Source of the DNA: Tolypothrix bouteillei VB521301
Lineage (GTDB): Bacteria > Cyanobacteriota > Cyanobacteriia > Cyanobacteriales > Nostocaceae
Reading direction: 5' to 3'
DNA: 64,000 nucleotides
Assembly (NCBI RefSeq): GCF_000760695.4
Contig: NZ_JHEG04000001.1
Coordinates: 8,531,123-8,595,122, forward strand
Part shown: in pieces, positions 26,463 to 35,479 of the stretch
Numbering within the stretch: position 1 is the stretch's first letter
Layout of the letters: each line of letters opens with the position of its first letter
Translations under genes and position numbers: made by a program
The notes under the pieces: model-generated
The model's input: the letters and a program-made list of their open reading frames with translations, nothing else
Databases searched by the model: none
Told to the model about the DNA's origin: nothing

Positions 26463-27070
26463 GAAGAATTCCGCTCTCTAGACTGCAATTGTTCCAGAAA
26501 GTTTCGCAATAATTGCTTTCCTGAATTTGTCAGGACACTCTCTGGGTGAAATTGGACGCCTTCAATATGAGGATAGTTCCGGTGTCGTACTCCCATAATT
26601 GTTCCATCCTCAACCCAAGCAGTGATTTCCAGCACTTCTGGGCAAGTGTCGCGCTCAATCACTAGACTATGATACCGGGTTGCGGTCATTGGATTTTCTA
26701 ATTCTCGAAAAACACCGACTCCTGTATGATGAACCGGAGAAGTTTTGCCGTGCATTAATTCAGGTGCGGAAATAATCTTACCGCCAAAAACCTGACCGAT
26801 GCTTTGATGTCCCAAGCATACTCCTAGAATTGGCAAGCTCGGTCCAAGTTGTTCGATAACATTTAGGGAAATCCCTGCATCTTCAGGACGACCCGGTCCT
26901 GGTGAAATCACGATTCCATCTGCTTGTAAAGCAATAATTTCATCTACGGTTATTTTATCGTTCCGAAAAACTTTGATATCGGAGGCAACTGGGAATTCTG
27001 CTGCCAATTCTCCCAGGTACTGTACTAAGTTATAGGTAAAACTATCGTAATTATCAATAACTATAATCAC
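26459..27070 (-). CDS. trpG: Anthranilate/aminodeoxychorismate synthase glutamine amidotransferase subunit
   Basis: A 203-residue class I glutamine amidotransferase. It starts MIIVIDNYDSFTYNLVQYLG, has the oxyanion strand VISPGPGRPEDAG, the nucleophile Cys85 in GVCLGHQSIGQ and the His-Glu pair in VQFHPESVLT. It supplies ammonia to TrpE (tryptophan) or PabB (folate). In cyanobacteria one copy may serve both, so trpG and pabA cannot be distinguished by sequence alone. It overlaps the MBL-fold gene and no trpE is adjacent. Confidence 0.95.
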   Translation of the reverse strand: MIIVIDNYDSFTYNLVQYLGELAAEFPVASDIKVFRNDKITVDEIIALQADGIVISPGPGRPEDAGISLNVIEQLGPSLPILGVCLGHQSIGQVFGGKIISAPELMHGKTSPVHHTGVGVFRELENPMTATRYHSLVIERDTCPEVLEITAWVEDGTIMGVRHRNYPHIEGVQFHPESVLTNSGKQLLRNFLEQLQSRERNSS

Positions 27071-27154
27071 AAGTTATGGCTCCTGATTTCTGCCAATCAT
27101 CATATCATTTTGGATGCTTAGATTATGTGGGAAGTTGTCAGGAGGAGCCATCGG

Positions 27155-27640
27155 CTAAATAACTGAGATAATTAAGACGTATAGCGGAGGTAATAACAGC
27201 ATTGCCGCTACAAGCAGCGCTACCAGAGCGGATACAAGTACGGCTCCTGCAGCACAATCTTTAGCTATTTTTGCTAACTCGTGATATGTTTGCTTAACTG
27301 TCAGGTCTACTATAGATTCTATAGCTGTGTTCAGTAACTCTAATGCTAAAACTAAACCACTGGTAACTGCAATCACTGCTATTTCCACGGGTTTCAGTTG
27401 TAAAAAAAGGCTCAGAGCGATCGCTATAGCGCATACACCAACATGAATGCGAAAATTTCGCTGGCTTTGAAAAGCGTAGGTAATTCCGCACCAAGCATAT
27501 TTAAAACTAACAAATAAATTAGAAGCAACTTTCCAGGAAAATTCCCGTTGTTTGGGAGCAACTGGCTCCAGGCAACTTGGAGTTGGTGGTGCTGAGACTT
27601 GCGGGGGCGATGAAACTTGTTGGGACATAGGCGTACACAC
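27155..27640 (-). CDS. dgkA: Diacylglycerol kinase family protein
   Basis: A 161-residue membrane protein. After a Pro/Gln-rich N-terminal extension of about 30 residues, the DgkA core shows ASNLFVSFKYAWCGITYAFQSQRNFRIHVG, a helix with LFLQLKPVEIAVIAVTSGLVLALELLNTAIE and the metal/ATP motif LNTAIESIVDL, then AKDCAAGAVLV and a third helix. The gene lies near ybeY, an order common in bacteria. Substrate is diacylglycerol or undecaprenol. Met5 could be the start instead of Met1. Confidence 0.92.
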   Translation of the reverse strand: MCTPMSQQVSSPPQVSAPPTPSCLEPVAPKQREFSWKVASNLFVSFKYAWCGITYAFQSQRNFRIHVGVCAIAIALSLFLQLKPVEIAVIAVTSGLVLALELLNTAIESIVDLTVKQTYHELAKIAKDCAAGAVLVSALVALLVAAMLLLPPLYVLIISVI

Positions 27641-27768
27641 GAGGGACTAAAGTAGTTATCAGAATTTTCGGATATTGTAATTGTGTAACAGGTATATAAA
27701 CAATTTTTTTACAAGAGTTTTGTGAGATGACAATTCCAGAATAACACTAAGAAGTTATTAAGCAAGAG

Positions 27769-28296
27769 CTATTCTACGTTAATATCAATACCTATATCTT
27801 TCAGTAATATTACTTGCTGGCTCAGCATTTGGTTCAAACTCTCTTCATCTGGATGGTCCCAACCCAGAAGATGGAGCAAACCATGAGCAGCCAACCAGGC
27901 TAACTCTGTCTGTAGAGAATGCCCTTGCTGTTGGGCTTGTTGTTGCGCTGTCTCAATAGAAATAACAATATCACCGAGATACAAAGGGACTTCGGTGTCT
28001 ATTTCTTCCCCTTGAGGGAAATCTACCTCAAGAGCAGCAAATGATAAAACATCTGTAGGTTTATTCTGATGGCGGTATTGAGAGTTTAGCTGGTACATTT
28101 CGCTGTTATCCGTTAAGCGCAACCCAATTTCATATGTTGGTGCTAGCGGAGACTCATTATCAAGTCTTTCCATCCACTGCTCAAACCAATTTTGCCAAGT
28201 TTCAGCAGTCATTCGAGTCCCGGTATCCCAAAAATCGAGATTTGCTGCTTGGGACGATTCAGCAAAACAGTCCTGCACGTACAGATCGACTTTCAC
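27769..28296 (-). CDS. ybeY: YbeY endoribonuclease / rRNA maturation factor
   Basis: A 175-residue protein of UPF0054. The zinc site is complete: His138, His142 and His148 in HGLLHLLGWDH. Upstream motifs TDVLSFA and YLGDIVIS are conserved. YbeY takes part in 16S rRNA 3' end processing and ribosome quality control. It is 128 bases upstream of dgkA on the same strand, and the two are likely cotranscribed. Confidence 0.97.
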   Translation of the reverse strand: MKVDLYVQDCFAESSQAANLDFWDTGTRMTAETWQNWFEQWMERLDNESPLAPTYEIGLRLTDNSEMYQLNSQYRHQNKPTDVLSFAALEVDFPQGEEIDTEVPLYLGDIVISIETAQQQAQQQGHSLQTELAWLAAHGLLHLLGWDHPDEESLNQMLSQQVILLKDIGIDINVE

Positions 28297-28457
28297 CAGC
28301 TATAAATCTCCCGTACTTAAGTTATTGAGTTTTTCAGGGTGGCTAATGCCGAGCGACAACTTTGTGTAGTAGATATTTGCCACCCCACTTATATTTCAAA
28401 TATCAAATTAGGATTGTTAATAGTTATCAATCAATCCCCCAAGTAAACTGATGACGC

Positions 28458-28613
28458 CTAGCGAGTTAAGTAAGCAAGACCTACCAAAACTGCTAAAAGA
28501 CCTACAGCGGTCAGTAAAAAATGTTTGAGGGAGGTGAGTCGCTTCTGCACCATGTTTCTCATGGCAAGTTTTACGTAGCTAGGTTGAGGTTCCGTCGAAG
28601 AAGAGTCACTCAT
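28458..28613 (-). CDS. DUF3285-family single-span membrane micro-protein
   Basis: A 51-residue protein, MSDSSSTEPQPSYVKLAMRN at the start, with a basic segment (NMVQKRLTSLKHF) and one hydrophobic helix (about 33-49, LLTAVGLLAVLVGLAYL) ending in TR. The SYVKLAMRNMV and LKHF-x-LT-x-VGLLAVLVGLAYLTR patterns fit the cyanobacterial DUF3285 family. No function is known to me. The Ser/Asp/Pro-rich N-terminus, basic middle and C-terminal anchor suggest membrane association with the N-terminus in the cytoplasm. It lies between prfB and ybeY on the same strand. Confidence 0.8.
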   Translation of the reverse strand: MSDSSSTEPQPSYVKLAMRNMVQKRLTSLKHFLLTAVGLLAVLVGLAYLTR

Positions 28614-28629
28614 AATCTCTTGATAACAA

Positions 28630-28715
28630 ACTCTAATAATAATGTAACAGTTTGTATAGTATATCGGTTAGTGGTTAGTCGAGAAACCACTATCAACTAA
28701 CCACTAACCACTAAC
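28630..28715 (-). repeat. Heptamer repeat with inverted arms at the prfB stop
   Basis: On the minus strand TAGTGGT units start with the TAG stop codon of prfB (28713-28711). A matching inverted block follows, so GTTAGTGGTTAGT can pair with ACTAACCACTAAC into a 13-base stem. It might act as a 3' end structure but has no T-run. Confidence 0.75.
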
Positions 28716-29827
28716 TATTTGCCACCAACTGATTTTCCTGCCTGAGATAGGCTTGGATAAATGAATCAATTTCGCCGTTCATGATATCAGCGATCGCAGT
28801 TGTTTCTTCGTTTGTTCGCAAGTCCTTGACCATTTGGTAAGGATGGAACACGTAGTTGCGGATTTGGTTACCCCAAGAAGCTTCCACCATATCACCCCGA
28901 ATTTCTGCGATTTCCTTGGCGTGTTGTTCTTGGGCGATCACCAACAACTTCGCTTTCAACCGAGCGAGGGCTTTTTCTTTGTTTTGCAGTTGGCTGCGTT
29001 CTTCCGTACAGCGCACCGCTATACCTGTAGGAAGGTGAACAACGCGCACCGCTGTTTCTACCTTGTTGACGTTTTGTCCGCCTTTACCACCAGATCTAGA
29101 GGTTGTAATTTCCAGATCTTTCTCTGGAATTTCCAGTTGTACGCTGTTGTCTAGCTGAGGCATAACTTCTACCCCAGCAAAACTTGTTTGCCGCTTTCCA
29201 TTGGCGTTGAAAGGCGAGATTCGCACCAGGCGGTGAGTACCCGTTTCCGAACGGAGATACCCATAGGCATAGCGCCCTGTAATTTCTATAGTTGCAGATT
29301 TAATACCTGCTTCATCGCCTTCAGACACCTCAGTAATTGCCACTTTATAGCCGTGGTTTTCTCCCCAACGGGTATACATTCGCAATAACATTTCTGCCCA
29401 ATCTTGAGCATCTGTACCACCAGCACCCGCATTGATTGTCAACACAGCGCCTTTTTCGTCATACAGACCAGAAAGTAATTGGAGTAACTCCCATTGGTCG
29501 AGTTCGCGGTTGAGTTTGCTGACAGTAGATTCAGCTTCTTGAAGCAGCCCTTCATCCGTTTCCAACTCTAAAAGCTCTACCACAGCTTTTGTATCTTCCA
29601 AATGGGATTTCCACTGGTGATACTGCTGCAAGTGCGATTTCAGTTCATCAAGTTCTTGCAGTATGGTTTGGGCTGTGTTGCGGTCATCCCAAAATTCTGG
29701 CTGGGCTGAGATTTTTTCCAGGTCTTGAATTTTAGCAGTCAGTGCGGGTATGTCAAAGATAGTCCTGGGTTTTACCCAGGCGATCGGACAACGTTTCGAT
29801 TTCGCGTTTGAGTTCTAAGACTTCCAT
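28711..29827 (-). CDS. prfB: Peptide chain release factor 2 with programmed +1 frameshift
   Basis: The gene starts at ATG 29827 and reads 24 codons to CTT-TGA-C (TGA at 29755-29753). A +1 shift continues as [14 protein letters not shown] and on to the stop at 28711, giving 371 residues, the usual RF2 length. AGGAC lies upstream of the slip site and can act as an internal Shine-Dalgarno. This is the classic RF2 autoregulatory frameshift: low RF2 favours the shift and thus more RF2. Functional motifs are SPF (stop codon recognition, in [10 protein letters not shown]) and GGQ (in [13 protein letters not shown]). RF2 releases peptides at UGA and UAA codons. Confidence 0.97.
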
Positions 29828-29942
29828 AATGTTGACTGATGAAAGATCGCTTTGGATTATATGCGATCTCTATTAACTTGTTTACTTTTTCATTCTACCC
29901 ACACTTGAACCAGTAGGTATTTTTTGCCACTAAGAAAATAGG

Positions 29943-29998
29943 AATTGGGGGTTGGCATCGGGATTAATTTTCCAGTCCCCAGTCCCCGATCCCCAATT
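29943..29998 (-). repeat. Inverted STRR-like repeat downstream of the BI-1 gene
   Basis: GAATTGGGG and CCCCAATTC arms enclose repeated GGGGACT units (minus strand). It could fold into a hairpin eight or so bases after the BI-1 stop. There is no T-run. Confidence 0.6.
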
Positions 29999-30006
29999 CT
30001 CAAGAC

Positions 30007-30735
30007 TTAATCGCGACTGTTAAAAGCAATCAGCAATCGCAAGATAAAAATAAAGAGGTTGATGTAAGTTAGGTACATCGATAAAGCGGCAGGTAGATAC
30101 TGGTCATCGCGGTAAGTCCGGGGCAAGATGTAGAAGTCAACGACAGATGCGCCAATAAATAGAAAGACTCCCACACCCGAAATCCCAATTTCCAGCCAAG
30201 TCGGTGTATAAACACCAAACACGCTAAATAAAAATTGCACTCCAACGACGACTAGTAGAGCAATTATTCCTAAGTTAACAGTTCTGCTCAGAGACATACC
30301 GTCTGACTCAGAGAGATTTGAGCCAATTTGACGGGCAGCGATAAAAGTGACACCACAGCCGAGGGCTGCAATCCCAATACCTTGTATGCCGACACCTTGA
30401 GTTTGCAGTGCAAGAAAAATCAAACCACTGAGAGTGTAACCAGATAAAAGGCTGTAAGTTGCCAACAAGGGTAGTGCAACTTTTTTATTACCTTTTTCTG
30501 CAACATTCTGGGCAACAAAGAACAAAATCAATTCCACAATCACTGCCCCAATCACAGTGGGAAAGAACAGCGCTGGGTTAGTACGGATAATACCGAGTCC
30601 ACCATAAGTCCCCAAAGCCGTGAGAACCAATCCACCTCCCAAGTAGGGCAGAGCATTGGCAATCACGTTGGGACCTAACAGGGCTTGCGTTTTAGCCTTA
30701 GAAATCGCTTCTCGGAAGTTGCTGGTATTGCTCAT
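30007..30735 (-). CDS. Bax inhibitor-1 (BI-1/YccA) family membrane protein
   Basis: A 242-residue protein with seven predicted membrane helices from about residue 30 to 238. The family pattern is present: a helix ending in LLATYSLLSGYTLSGLIF, GVTFIAARQIG, and the last helix pair SMYLTYINLFIFILRLL, where the Y-x-x-x-x-x-F-I-x-x-L pattern is characteristic of YccA/BI-1 proteins. An Asp in VVDFYILPRTYRDDQYL may belong to the pore sensor. The bacterial proteins are calcium-leak channels or modulators of membrane proteases. It stands alone with its own upstream region. Confidence 0.9.
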   Translation of the reverse strand: MSNTSNFREAISKAKTQALLGPNVIANALPYLGGGLVLTALGTYGGLGIIRTNPALFFPTVIGAVIVELILFFVAQNVAEKGNKKVALPLLATYSLLSGYTLSGLIFLALQTQGVGIQGIGIAALGCGVTFIAARQIGSNLSESDGMSLSRTVNLGIIALLVVVGVQFLFSVFGVYTPTWLEIGISGVGVFLFIGASVVDFYILPRTYRDDQYLPAALSMYLTYINLFIFILRLLIAFNSRD

Positions 30736-30943
30736 ATTTCAAAAGGAAGAGGTTTTTTAGTTAAGAATTGTTGTTTGTGTTTACTTCTATTTTTACCGAT
30801 CGCTTCTCCTAACAGCCACAAAGAAGAGGAATGCTCCCGATGCAGGAGCCAAAACACTCTTTATTTCCGGTCTCCCGATCTTTACACGATTTAACATTTC
30901 TCCGCATACCAGCTAGCTTTCTATGAATCCGGAGGCACAGAAA

Positions 30944-30970
30944 AAAGAATCAGTGTAAATGCTGATTCTT
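30944..30970 (+). promoter_or_regulatory. Hairpin in the upstream region of sigF
   Basis: Perfect arms AAGAATCAG (30945-30953) and CTGATTCTT (30962-30970) with an eight-base loop lie about 140 bases before the likely sigF start codon. A G-run rather than a T-run follows, so it is not a standard terminator. It may be part of the 5' leader. Confidence 0.45.
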
Positions 30971-31111
30971 AGGGGGGAGGCTCCTACAAGTTCAGTGGAA
31001 CAACGAATGGTGCCTAAAGGGCTTCCTAAGGAAAATAATGACAGCTTTGAAGAACATATACGCAACTCTTATTTTTCCCAAAAACCAGTAGTTACTAAAG
31101 AGGAATTTATT

Positions 31112-31906
31112 ATGATGTCAACTAATCAGTCTTCTACCCGGTTTGACGGCATAGAATTATTACAGTTGTACCACCAGAACCCTTCTATTAAACTTCGCAA
31201 TCAGCTCGTACAGTTACACACCGGGCTGGTACGCAAGATGGCTCATAAATTCAGCCATCAATGCAACGAACCATATGAAGATTTAGAACAAATTGGTTAT
31301 TTTGGTTTAATAAGAGCTATAGAGCGTTTTGACCCAACCCAAGGCTACGCTTTTAGTTCCTTTGCTGTTCCTTATATTCGTGGTGAGATGCTGCACTTTT
31401 TACGCGATCGCAGCACCCTATTAAAAATTCCCCGTCGCTGGCAAGAGTTGTATAATGAAGGACAAAAAGTCCGTAAAGAATTATCGCTAACTTTAGGTCG
31501 TCCTCCCAAAGATTCAGAAATTGCCAGAGAACTTAAGGTATCCGTGCAAGAATGGCAAGAAACCAAGTTAGCTGCTCAAAACAGATTGCCTTTAAGTTTA
31601 GATGCTACCGTAGTTCAAAACGTTGACTGCCAAATCACCTTAGGAGAAGCATTACCCTGTCCTCGTTCTGCTGTTATCCAACAATTAGAAGAAGAACAGC
31701 AACAACTTCAAGGAGCAATTAATAAGCTAGAAGACAAGCCCCGCATGGCAGTTGAAATGGTGTACTTGAAAGAATTGTCTCGGAAAGATGCAGCCAAGAA
31801 AATTGGTACCAGCCCCATGACAGTCACCAGATATCTCCAAAAAGGAATCCAAGACTTAGTCACCATGTTACAACCACAAACAGTTGCAACAGGAATAGCA
31901 AGCTAA
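31112..31906 (+). CDS. sigF: Group 3 sigma factor SigF/SigB type
   Basis: The protein from ATG 31112 has 264 residues. GAGG at 31100-31103 precedes this ATG by eight bases, whereas the longer open frame to 30959 (51 extra residues) has no family character. Region 2 is clear: LVRKMAHKFSHQCNEPYEDLEQIGYFGLIRAIERFDPTQG (core binding and -10 recognition), with FSSFAVPYIRGEMLHFLRD. Region 3 (LGRPPKDSEIARELKVS) and region 4 (LEDKPRMAVEMVYLKELSRKDAAKKIGTSPMTVTRYL) follow. In Nostocales such group 3 factors govern motility, pili and stress genes. The stop codon opens an STRR block. No anti-sigma genes are adjacent. Confidence 0.92.
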   Translation: MMSTNQSSTRFDGIELLQLYHQNPSIKLRNQLVQLHTGLVRKMAHKFSHQCNEPYEDLEQIGYFGLIRAIERFDPTQGYAFSSFAVPYIRGEMLHFLRDRSTLLKIPRRWQELYNEGQKVRKELSLTLGRPPKDSEIARELKVSVQEWQETKLAAQNRLPLSLDATVVQNVDCQITLGEALPCPRSAVIQQLEEEQQQLQGAINKLEDKPRMAVEMVYLKELSRKDAAKKIGTSPMTVTRYLQKGIQDLVTMLQPQTVATGIAS

Positions 31907-31929
31907 TGGCTAATGGCTAATGGCTAATT
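31904..31929 (+). repeat. STRR heptamer block at the sigF stop
   Basis: The TAA of sigF is the start of TAATGGC units (AGCTAATGGCTAATGGCTAA). It lies between the convergent sigF and chlD genes. Confidence 0.85.
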
Positions 31930-31950
31930 GTACAAACCTCCACGAGCCAT

Positions 31951-34053
31951 TTATAAATTTTTCAAATCGGAAATTGCTCCTTTTGTCATAGCAGCAATAG
32001 CTTTATCGGTAGCTTTAGGCAAATGATAGTATTTACCTCCAGCATTCTTGGCTAACTCTTTAGCAAACCCAGTAGAAACAAATTTGCTTTCAGTATCTAT
32101 TACTAATAACTGCATTCCCACAGCTCGTATTCTGGCAGCAATGTCTAACAACTCTGCTTTTATGTCTGGTTTTTGCCCTGGTTCTTGGGGTTCACCCAAA
32201 GAACGCGACAAAGGAATATTGCCACGTCCATCGGTGATCGCTACAATTACGACTTGACCGATATCACCACTCATTTGAGCATTTAAACCAACACGTACAG
32301 CTTGCGTTAAACCATGAGCGAGTGGCGAACCACCACCGCATGGTAATCTTTCAAGACGATTACGCGCCAGTGCAATAGAACGAGTTGGCGGTAATAAAAC
32401 TTCTGCTTGTTCTCCTCTAAAAGGAATCAGCGCAACTTGATCCCGATTTTGATAAGCTTCTGTCAGTAGTTGCATCACTGCTCCTTTGGCTGACTGCATT
32501 CTGTTCAGTGCCATAGAACCCGAAGCATCCACAATAAAAATAACGAGAGCACCTGCTTTTCTCACCAAACGCTTTGAGCGGATATCACCTTGCTCTACAA
32601 AGACTCGCTTTTTTGGAGAAGAGGGGGTAGACAACGGAGAAATGTTGCTACCTTGTCCCTTACTCTCATACCTCTGCCTTCTCGCCTTCTGATACGGGGC
32701 TGCAGTTCGGAGAGTCGCATCTACAGCGATGCGCCGTACTTTTCCTTTGGGCAACATCGGTTTGATGTATCGTCCCCGATCTTCTGAAAAAATTAAGCTG
32801 CGACTGCCAGATTTTCCTTGTCGCTGTGCCATTTGAGCAAAATAGAGCACGCTGGAGTCGAGAATGACTCCTTCAGGATCGAAGATAAATTCTTCAGGGA
32901 CACTTGGTGGTTCTTGTTCTGGCTGTTCTTGGTTTTCTTCTTCTTGCTCCTCCTGCTCCTCTTGTTCTTGTTCGGAATTATCTTGAGGTTCTTCTTGATT
33001 CTGAGGTGGGGGAGGTGGTGGCGGTGGTTCTTCAGGCGGAGGTGTTTGTATAATAGTTGTCCGTGGAACTATGACGAGTTCCACCGCACGCCGCAAATCT
33101 TCAGCAGTGACTTGCGTGCGTCCATCTAAAGCCGCAGATGCTTTGGCAACTCGCACGGCAAATATTTCAGCACGATGTCCCTGAACTCCGCCACGGACTG
33201 CTTCTTCTACCAAGTAACCAATTTGTTCGTGAGTGATGGTCACTTCTTTTAACCATTCCCGTGCCAAGATAATTTGGGTTTTGAGGGCGTCTATATCTTC
33301 GCTGTACTGTCTGAGAAATTCTTGCGGCGATCGGGAGTAGGAAATTGCTTTTTCGACTGCTGCGACTCGATCGTCTAAACCAAGGACACCATCAGCAGAA
33401 AGTGCGATCGCAATTCTATCGAGTAAGTGTTCTCGCAGAGTTCCTTCTTCTGGATTATAGGTGGCGATGAATAAGGACTTGCAGGGATGCTGAAAACTAA
33501 TCCCTTCCCGTTCTATCTGGTTGCGTCCCTCTGATAAGACTGTGAGAAGCTGATTTGAAATTTGATCGTCTAATAAGTTAATTTCATCCACATAAAGAAC
33601 ACCTCGATTTGCTTGAGCAAGCAAACCGGGTTGAAAAACGGTATCGCCTTGTTTTACCGATTCTTCTACATCCACAGAACCCAAAAGTCTGTCCTCTGTT
33701 ACGCCCAATGGAATTTGGACAAAAGGTGCGGGAATGATTTCTGTTTCTACTGTTGTGGACTGGGTATCCTGCGCTTCAAGGTGTTCTAAAATTTTGTCAT
33801 CCCATTCTTCTGGATGATTGGGGTCGCAATTGCTAATAGAACCTTTAACAACTTCAATCGGTGGGAGTAAGGCGTGGATGGCACGCGCCATAACTGATTT
33901 TGCCGTACCGCGACGACCTGCGATCGCTACACCTCCCAAACCCGGATCGACTGCAGCTAACAGCAGGGCTATCTTAATTGCTTCTTGTCCGACAACGGCT
34001 GTCAGGGGAAAGGCTGTACTGAGAGGGTTAATGGTAGGCGCGGGCATAGACAT
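31951..34053 (-). CDS. chlD: Magnesium chelatase subunit D
   Basis: A 700-residue protein. The N-terminal AAA+ domain (about 1-340) has an altered P-loop, [14 protein letters not shown], followed by [18 protein letters not shown] and the sensor region. A proline-rich then acidic linker (about 342-390, [15 protein letters not shown]) is characteristic of ChlD. The C-terminal integrin-I/VWA domain has the MIDAS motif [16 protein letters not shown] and continues to the end. ChlD with ChlI and ChlH inserts Mg2+ into protoporphyrin IX, the committed step to chlorophyll. No other chl genes are adjacent. It is convergent with sigF. Confidence 0.97.
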   Translation of the reverse strand: MSMPAPTINPLSTAFPLTAVVGQEAIKIALLLAAVDPGLGGVAIAGRRGTAKSVMARAIHALLPPIEVVKGSISNCDPNHPEEWDDKILEHLEAQDTQSTTVETEIIPAPFVQIPLGVTEDRLLGSVDVEESVKQGDTVFQPGLLAQANRGVLYVDEINLLDDQISNQLLTVLSEGRNQIEREGISFQHPCKSLFIATYNPEEGTLREHLLDRIAIALSADGVLGLDDRVAAVEKAISYSRSPQEFLRQYSEDIDALKTQIILAREWLKEVTITHEQIGYLVEEAVRGGVQGHRAEIFAVRVAKASAALDGRTQVTAEDLRRAVELVIVPRTTIIQTPPPEEPPPPPPPPQNQEEPQDNSEQEQEEQEEQEEENQEQPEQEPPSVPEEFIFDPEGVILDSSVLYFAQMAQRQGKSGSRSLIFSEDRGRYIKPMLPKGKVRRIAVDATLRTAAPYQKARRQRYESKGQGSNISPLSTPSSPKKRVFVEQGDIRSKRLVRKAGALVIFIVDASGSMALNRMQSAKGAVMQLLTEAYQNRDQVALIPFRGEQAEVLLPPTRSIALARNRLERLPCGGGSPLAHGLTQAVRVGLNAQMSGDIGQVVIVAITDGRGNIPLSRSLGEPQEPGQKPDIKAELLDIAARIRAVGMQLLVIDTESKFVSTGFAKELAKNAGGKYYHLPKATDKAIAAMTKGAISDLKNL

Positions 34054-34535
34054 TTTGAATAAAAGTTAATCTAGAATTTCAGCATACCAAACATGATTGT
34101 CCCTGAAAATCCAAGTTGAAGGCGATCGGGTTTTTGCAGTCGCATAATATACTGTTAATTTTAGGTTAGAGGATATCTGAAAAGTTTTTGGCGATCTATC
34201 AAAGTTTCACAGATCCTCCCAAATCCACTTTCAGAAGGAGCATCTCAATTTGGAAAAAACACACCTGCGATTGGAAATCGCGGCTATACAAACAAAGTCC
34301 GCCTGCGCGGACTGCTCTTAAGCCTGCCTCCGCAGGCTTAGCTTGTATAGCCGAGGCAGCGCGTTGCGGAGAGCAGTGCGGTCTTGGGCTTTGCCCAAGA
34401 GGAGCAACTGCGGAGGGTTCCCCCCGTTGAAGCGCCTGCCGTCCAGAATTCTATTCTGAGGGCAATGTGCCAAATTGGGATGCTCCCCTTTAACAAGGGG
34501 GACTGCGGGCTTACTCGTCTTTGCGGTTAATAATT
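34054..34535. repeat. Mosaic repeat cassette B (34250-34470) in the spacer before the EndoU gene
   Basis: It holds, in order, CGATTGGAAATCGCGGCTAT, the hairpin AAAGTCCGCCTGCGCGGACT, AAGCCTGCCTCCGCAGGCTT, TGTATAGCCGAGGCAGCGCG, GGGTTCCCCCCGTTG, GCGCCTGCCGT and a GAATTCTATTC palindrome. The same modules, in other combinations, form the elements at 5912, 10629, 21587, 23331 and 44868. No gene is seen. Confidence 0.7.
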
Positions 34536-35363
34536 TTATAAGTACGAATCTTTACATTTTTCACCATTAGGCGTCGCATCGGGGTAGTAGGTAATTATTG
34601 CCTTTTCCTTCCTGACAAAAACTGTAGGAAAAATTTTTCCAGTTTCTCGATCGCTTGCATTATATATGCAAGCTCCGTCAGTTTCTCCTTGCAGTTTAAA
34701 GACTCTTGTGACATCTAAAAGCATTTCTTGAGCATTACTAAGATAACCGTATCCTTTAATAACATCTGTCACTAATTGGTTACCTTGCTTGATGACAACT
34801 CCTAATGTATATATAACTCCAGGAACAACTTCCTCGCGAGTCGTATCGCTGACATAGCGTCCTCCAATTCCCAGATTTTGTAATTCTAAATACCTGCCAT
34901 AAAAATGTAAGCCACCAATATCATTAGCATTATAGATTTCTCCACAAAAAATGTGTTCAAATCCGCGACGTTTAAACCAAATTTCTGTTAAATCTTCTAA
35001 AAATTGTGATTTTTGCTTGCGTCCCGGACGCAACTCCCCATTGCTTGCTTGCTGAAGTTTTTGCAAGACATCTGGATAATATGACAGCAACCTTTTGAAT
35101 TTATTGGGGCTAACTCTAGTCCCTATAGAGCCGCAGACATTCAAGACAGCTTTGTCAAACGGATTCAGTTGTGGTGGTGGCGGGGAAATATCGAGTTGTT
35201 GTCCTTCAGGGAAATCTACGGGTACGGGATTGTTTTCACTGTCAAAAAAGGGGATGAGTTTGATATCTTTTTGCTGAGCGTTTGCGGAGTTTTGCAACCA
35301 AATTGGGCTAGTCAGCAAAAAGATAGTAAAAATAGGTGCTAATAGCTTGAGTTTCATTTGCAA
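34536..35363 (-). CDS. Secreted EndoU-like nuclease domain protein
   Basis: A 275-residue protein with a signal peptide (about 1-29, cleavage near ANA). After a proline-containing linker (ISPPPPQLNPF), the central region matches bacterial EndoU: His137 in GFEHIFCGEI and His153 in GGLHFYGRYLELQ, about the usual spacing of the two catalytic histidines. A third catalytic residue (Lys) and a Tyr are expected in the C-terminal part, where K265 and Y236 are candidates but cannot be assigned. EndoU enzymes cleave RNA at uridines. Bacterial versions are often toxin tips; here the domain is free-standing and exported, without a toxin delivery region and without an adjacent immunity gene. Confidence 0.7.
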   Translation of the reverse strand: MQMKLKLLAPIFTIFLLTSPIWLQNSANAQQKDIKLIPFFDSENNPVPVDFPEGQQLDISPPPPQLNPFDKAVLNVCGSIGTRVSPNKFKRLLSYYPDVLQKLQQASNGELRPGRKQKSQFLEDLTEIWFKRRGFEHIFCGEIYNANDIGGLHFYGRYLELQNLGIGGRYVSDTTREEVVPGVIYTLGVVIKQGNQLVTDVIKGYGYLSNAQEMLLDVTRVFKLQGETDGACIYNASDRETGKIFPTVFVRKEKAIITYYPDATPNGEKCKDSYL

Positions 35364-35479
35364 GATAATTTATTGTACCTAGCAAAAAATGAGCCCTCAA
35401 GTGATGGAATTTCCACCCGATTGAGGACTGAGGAAATTTCCACATCCCTTTCAAAGGGATGGGATTCTCTTGGATCTTA

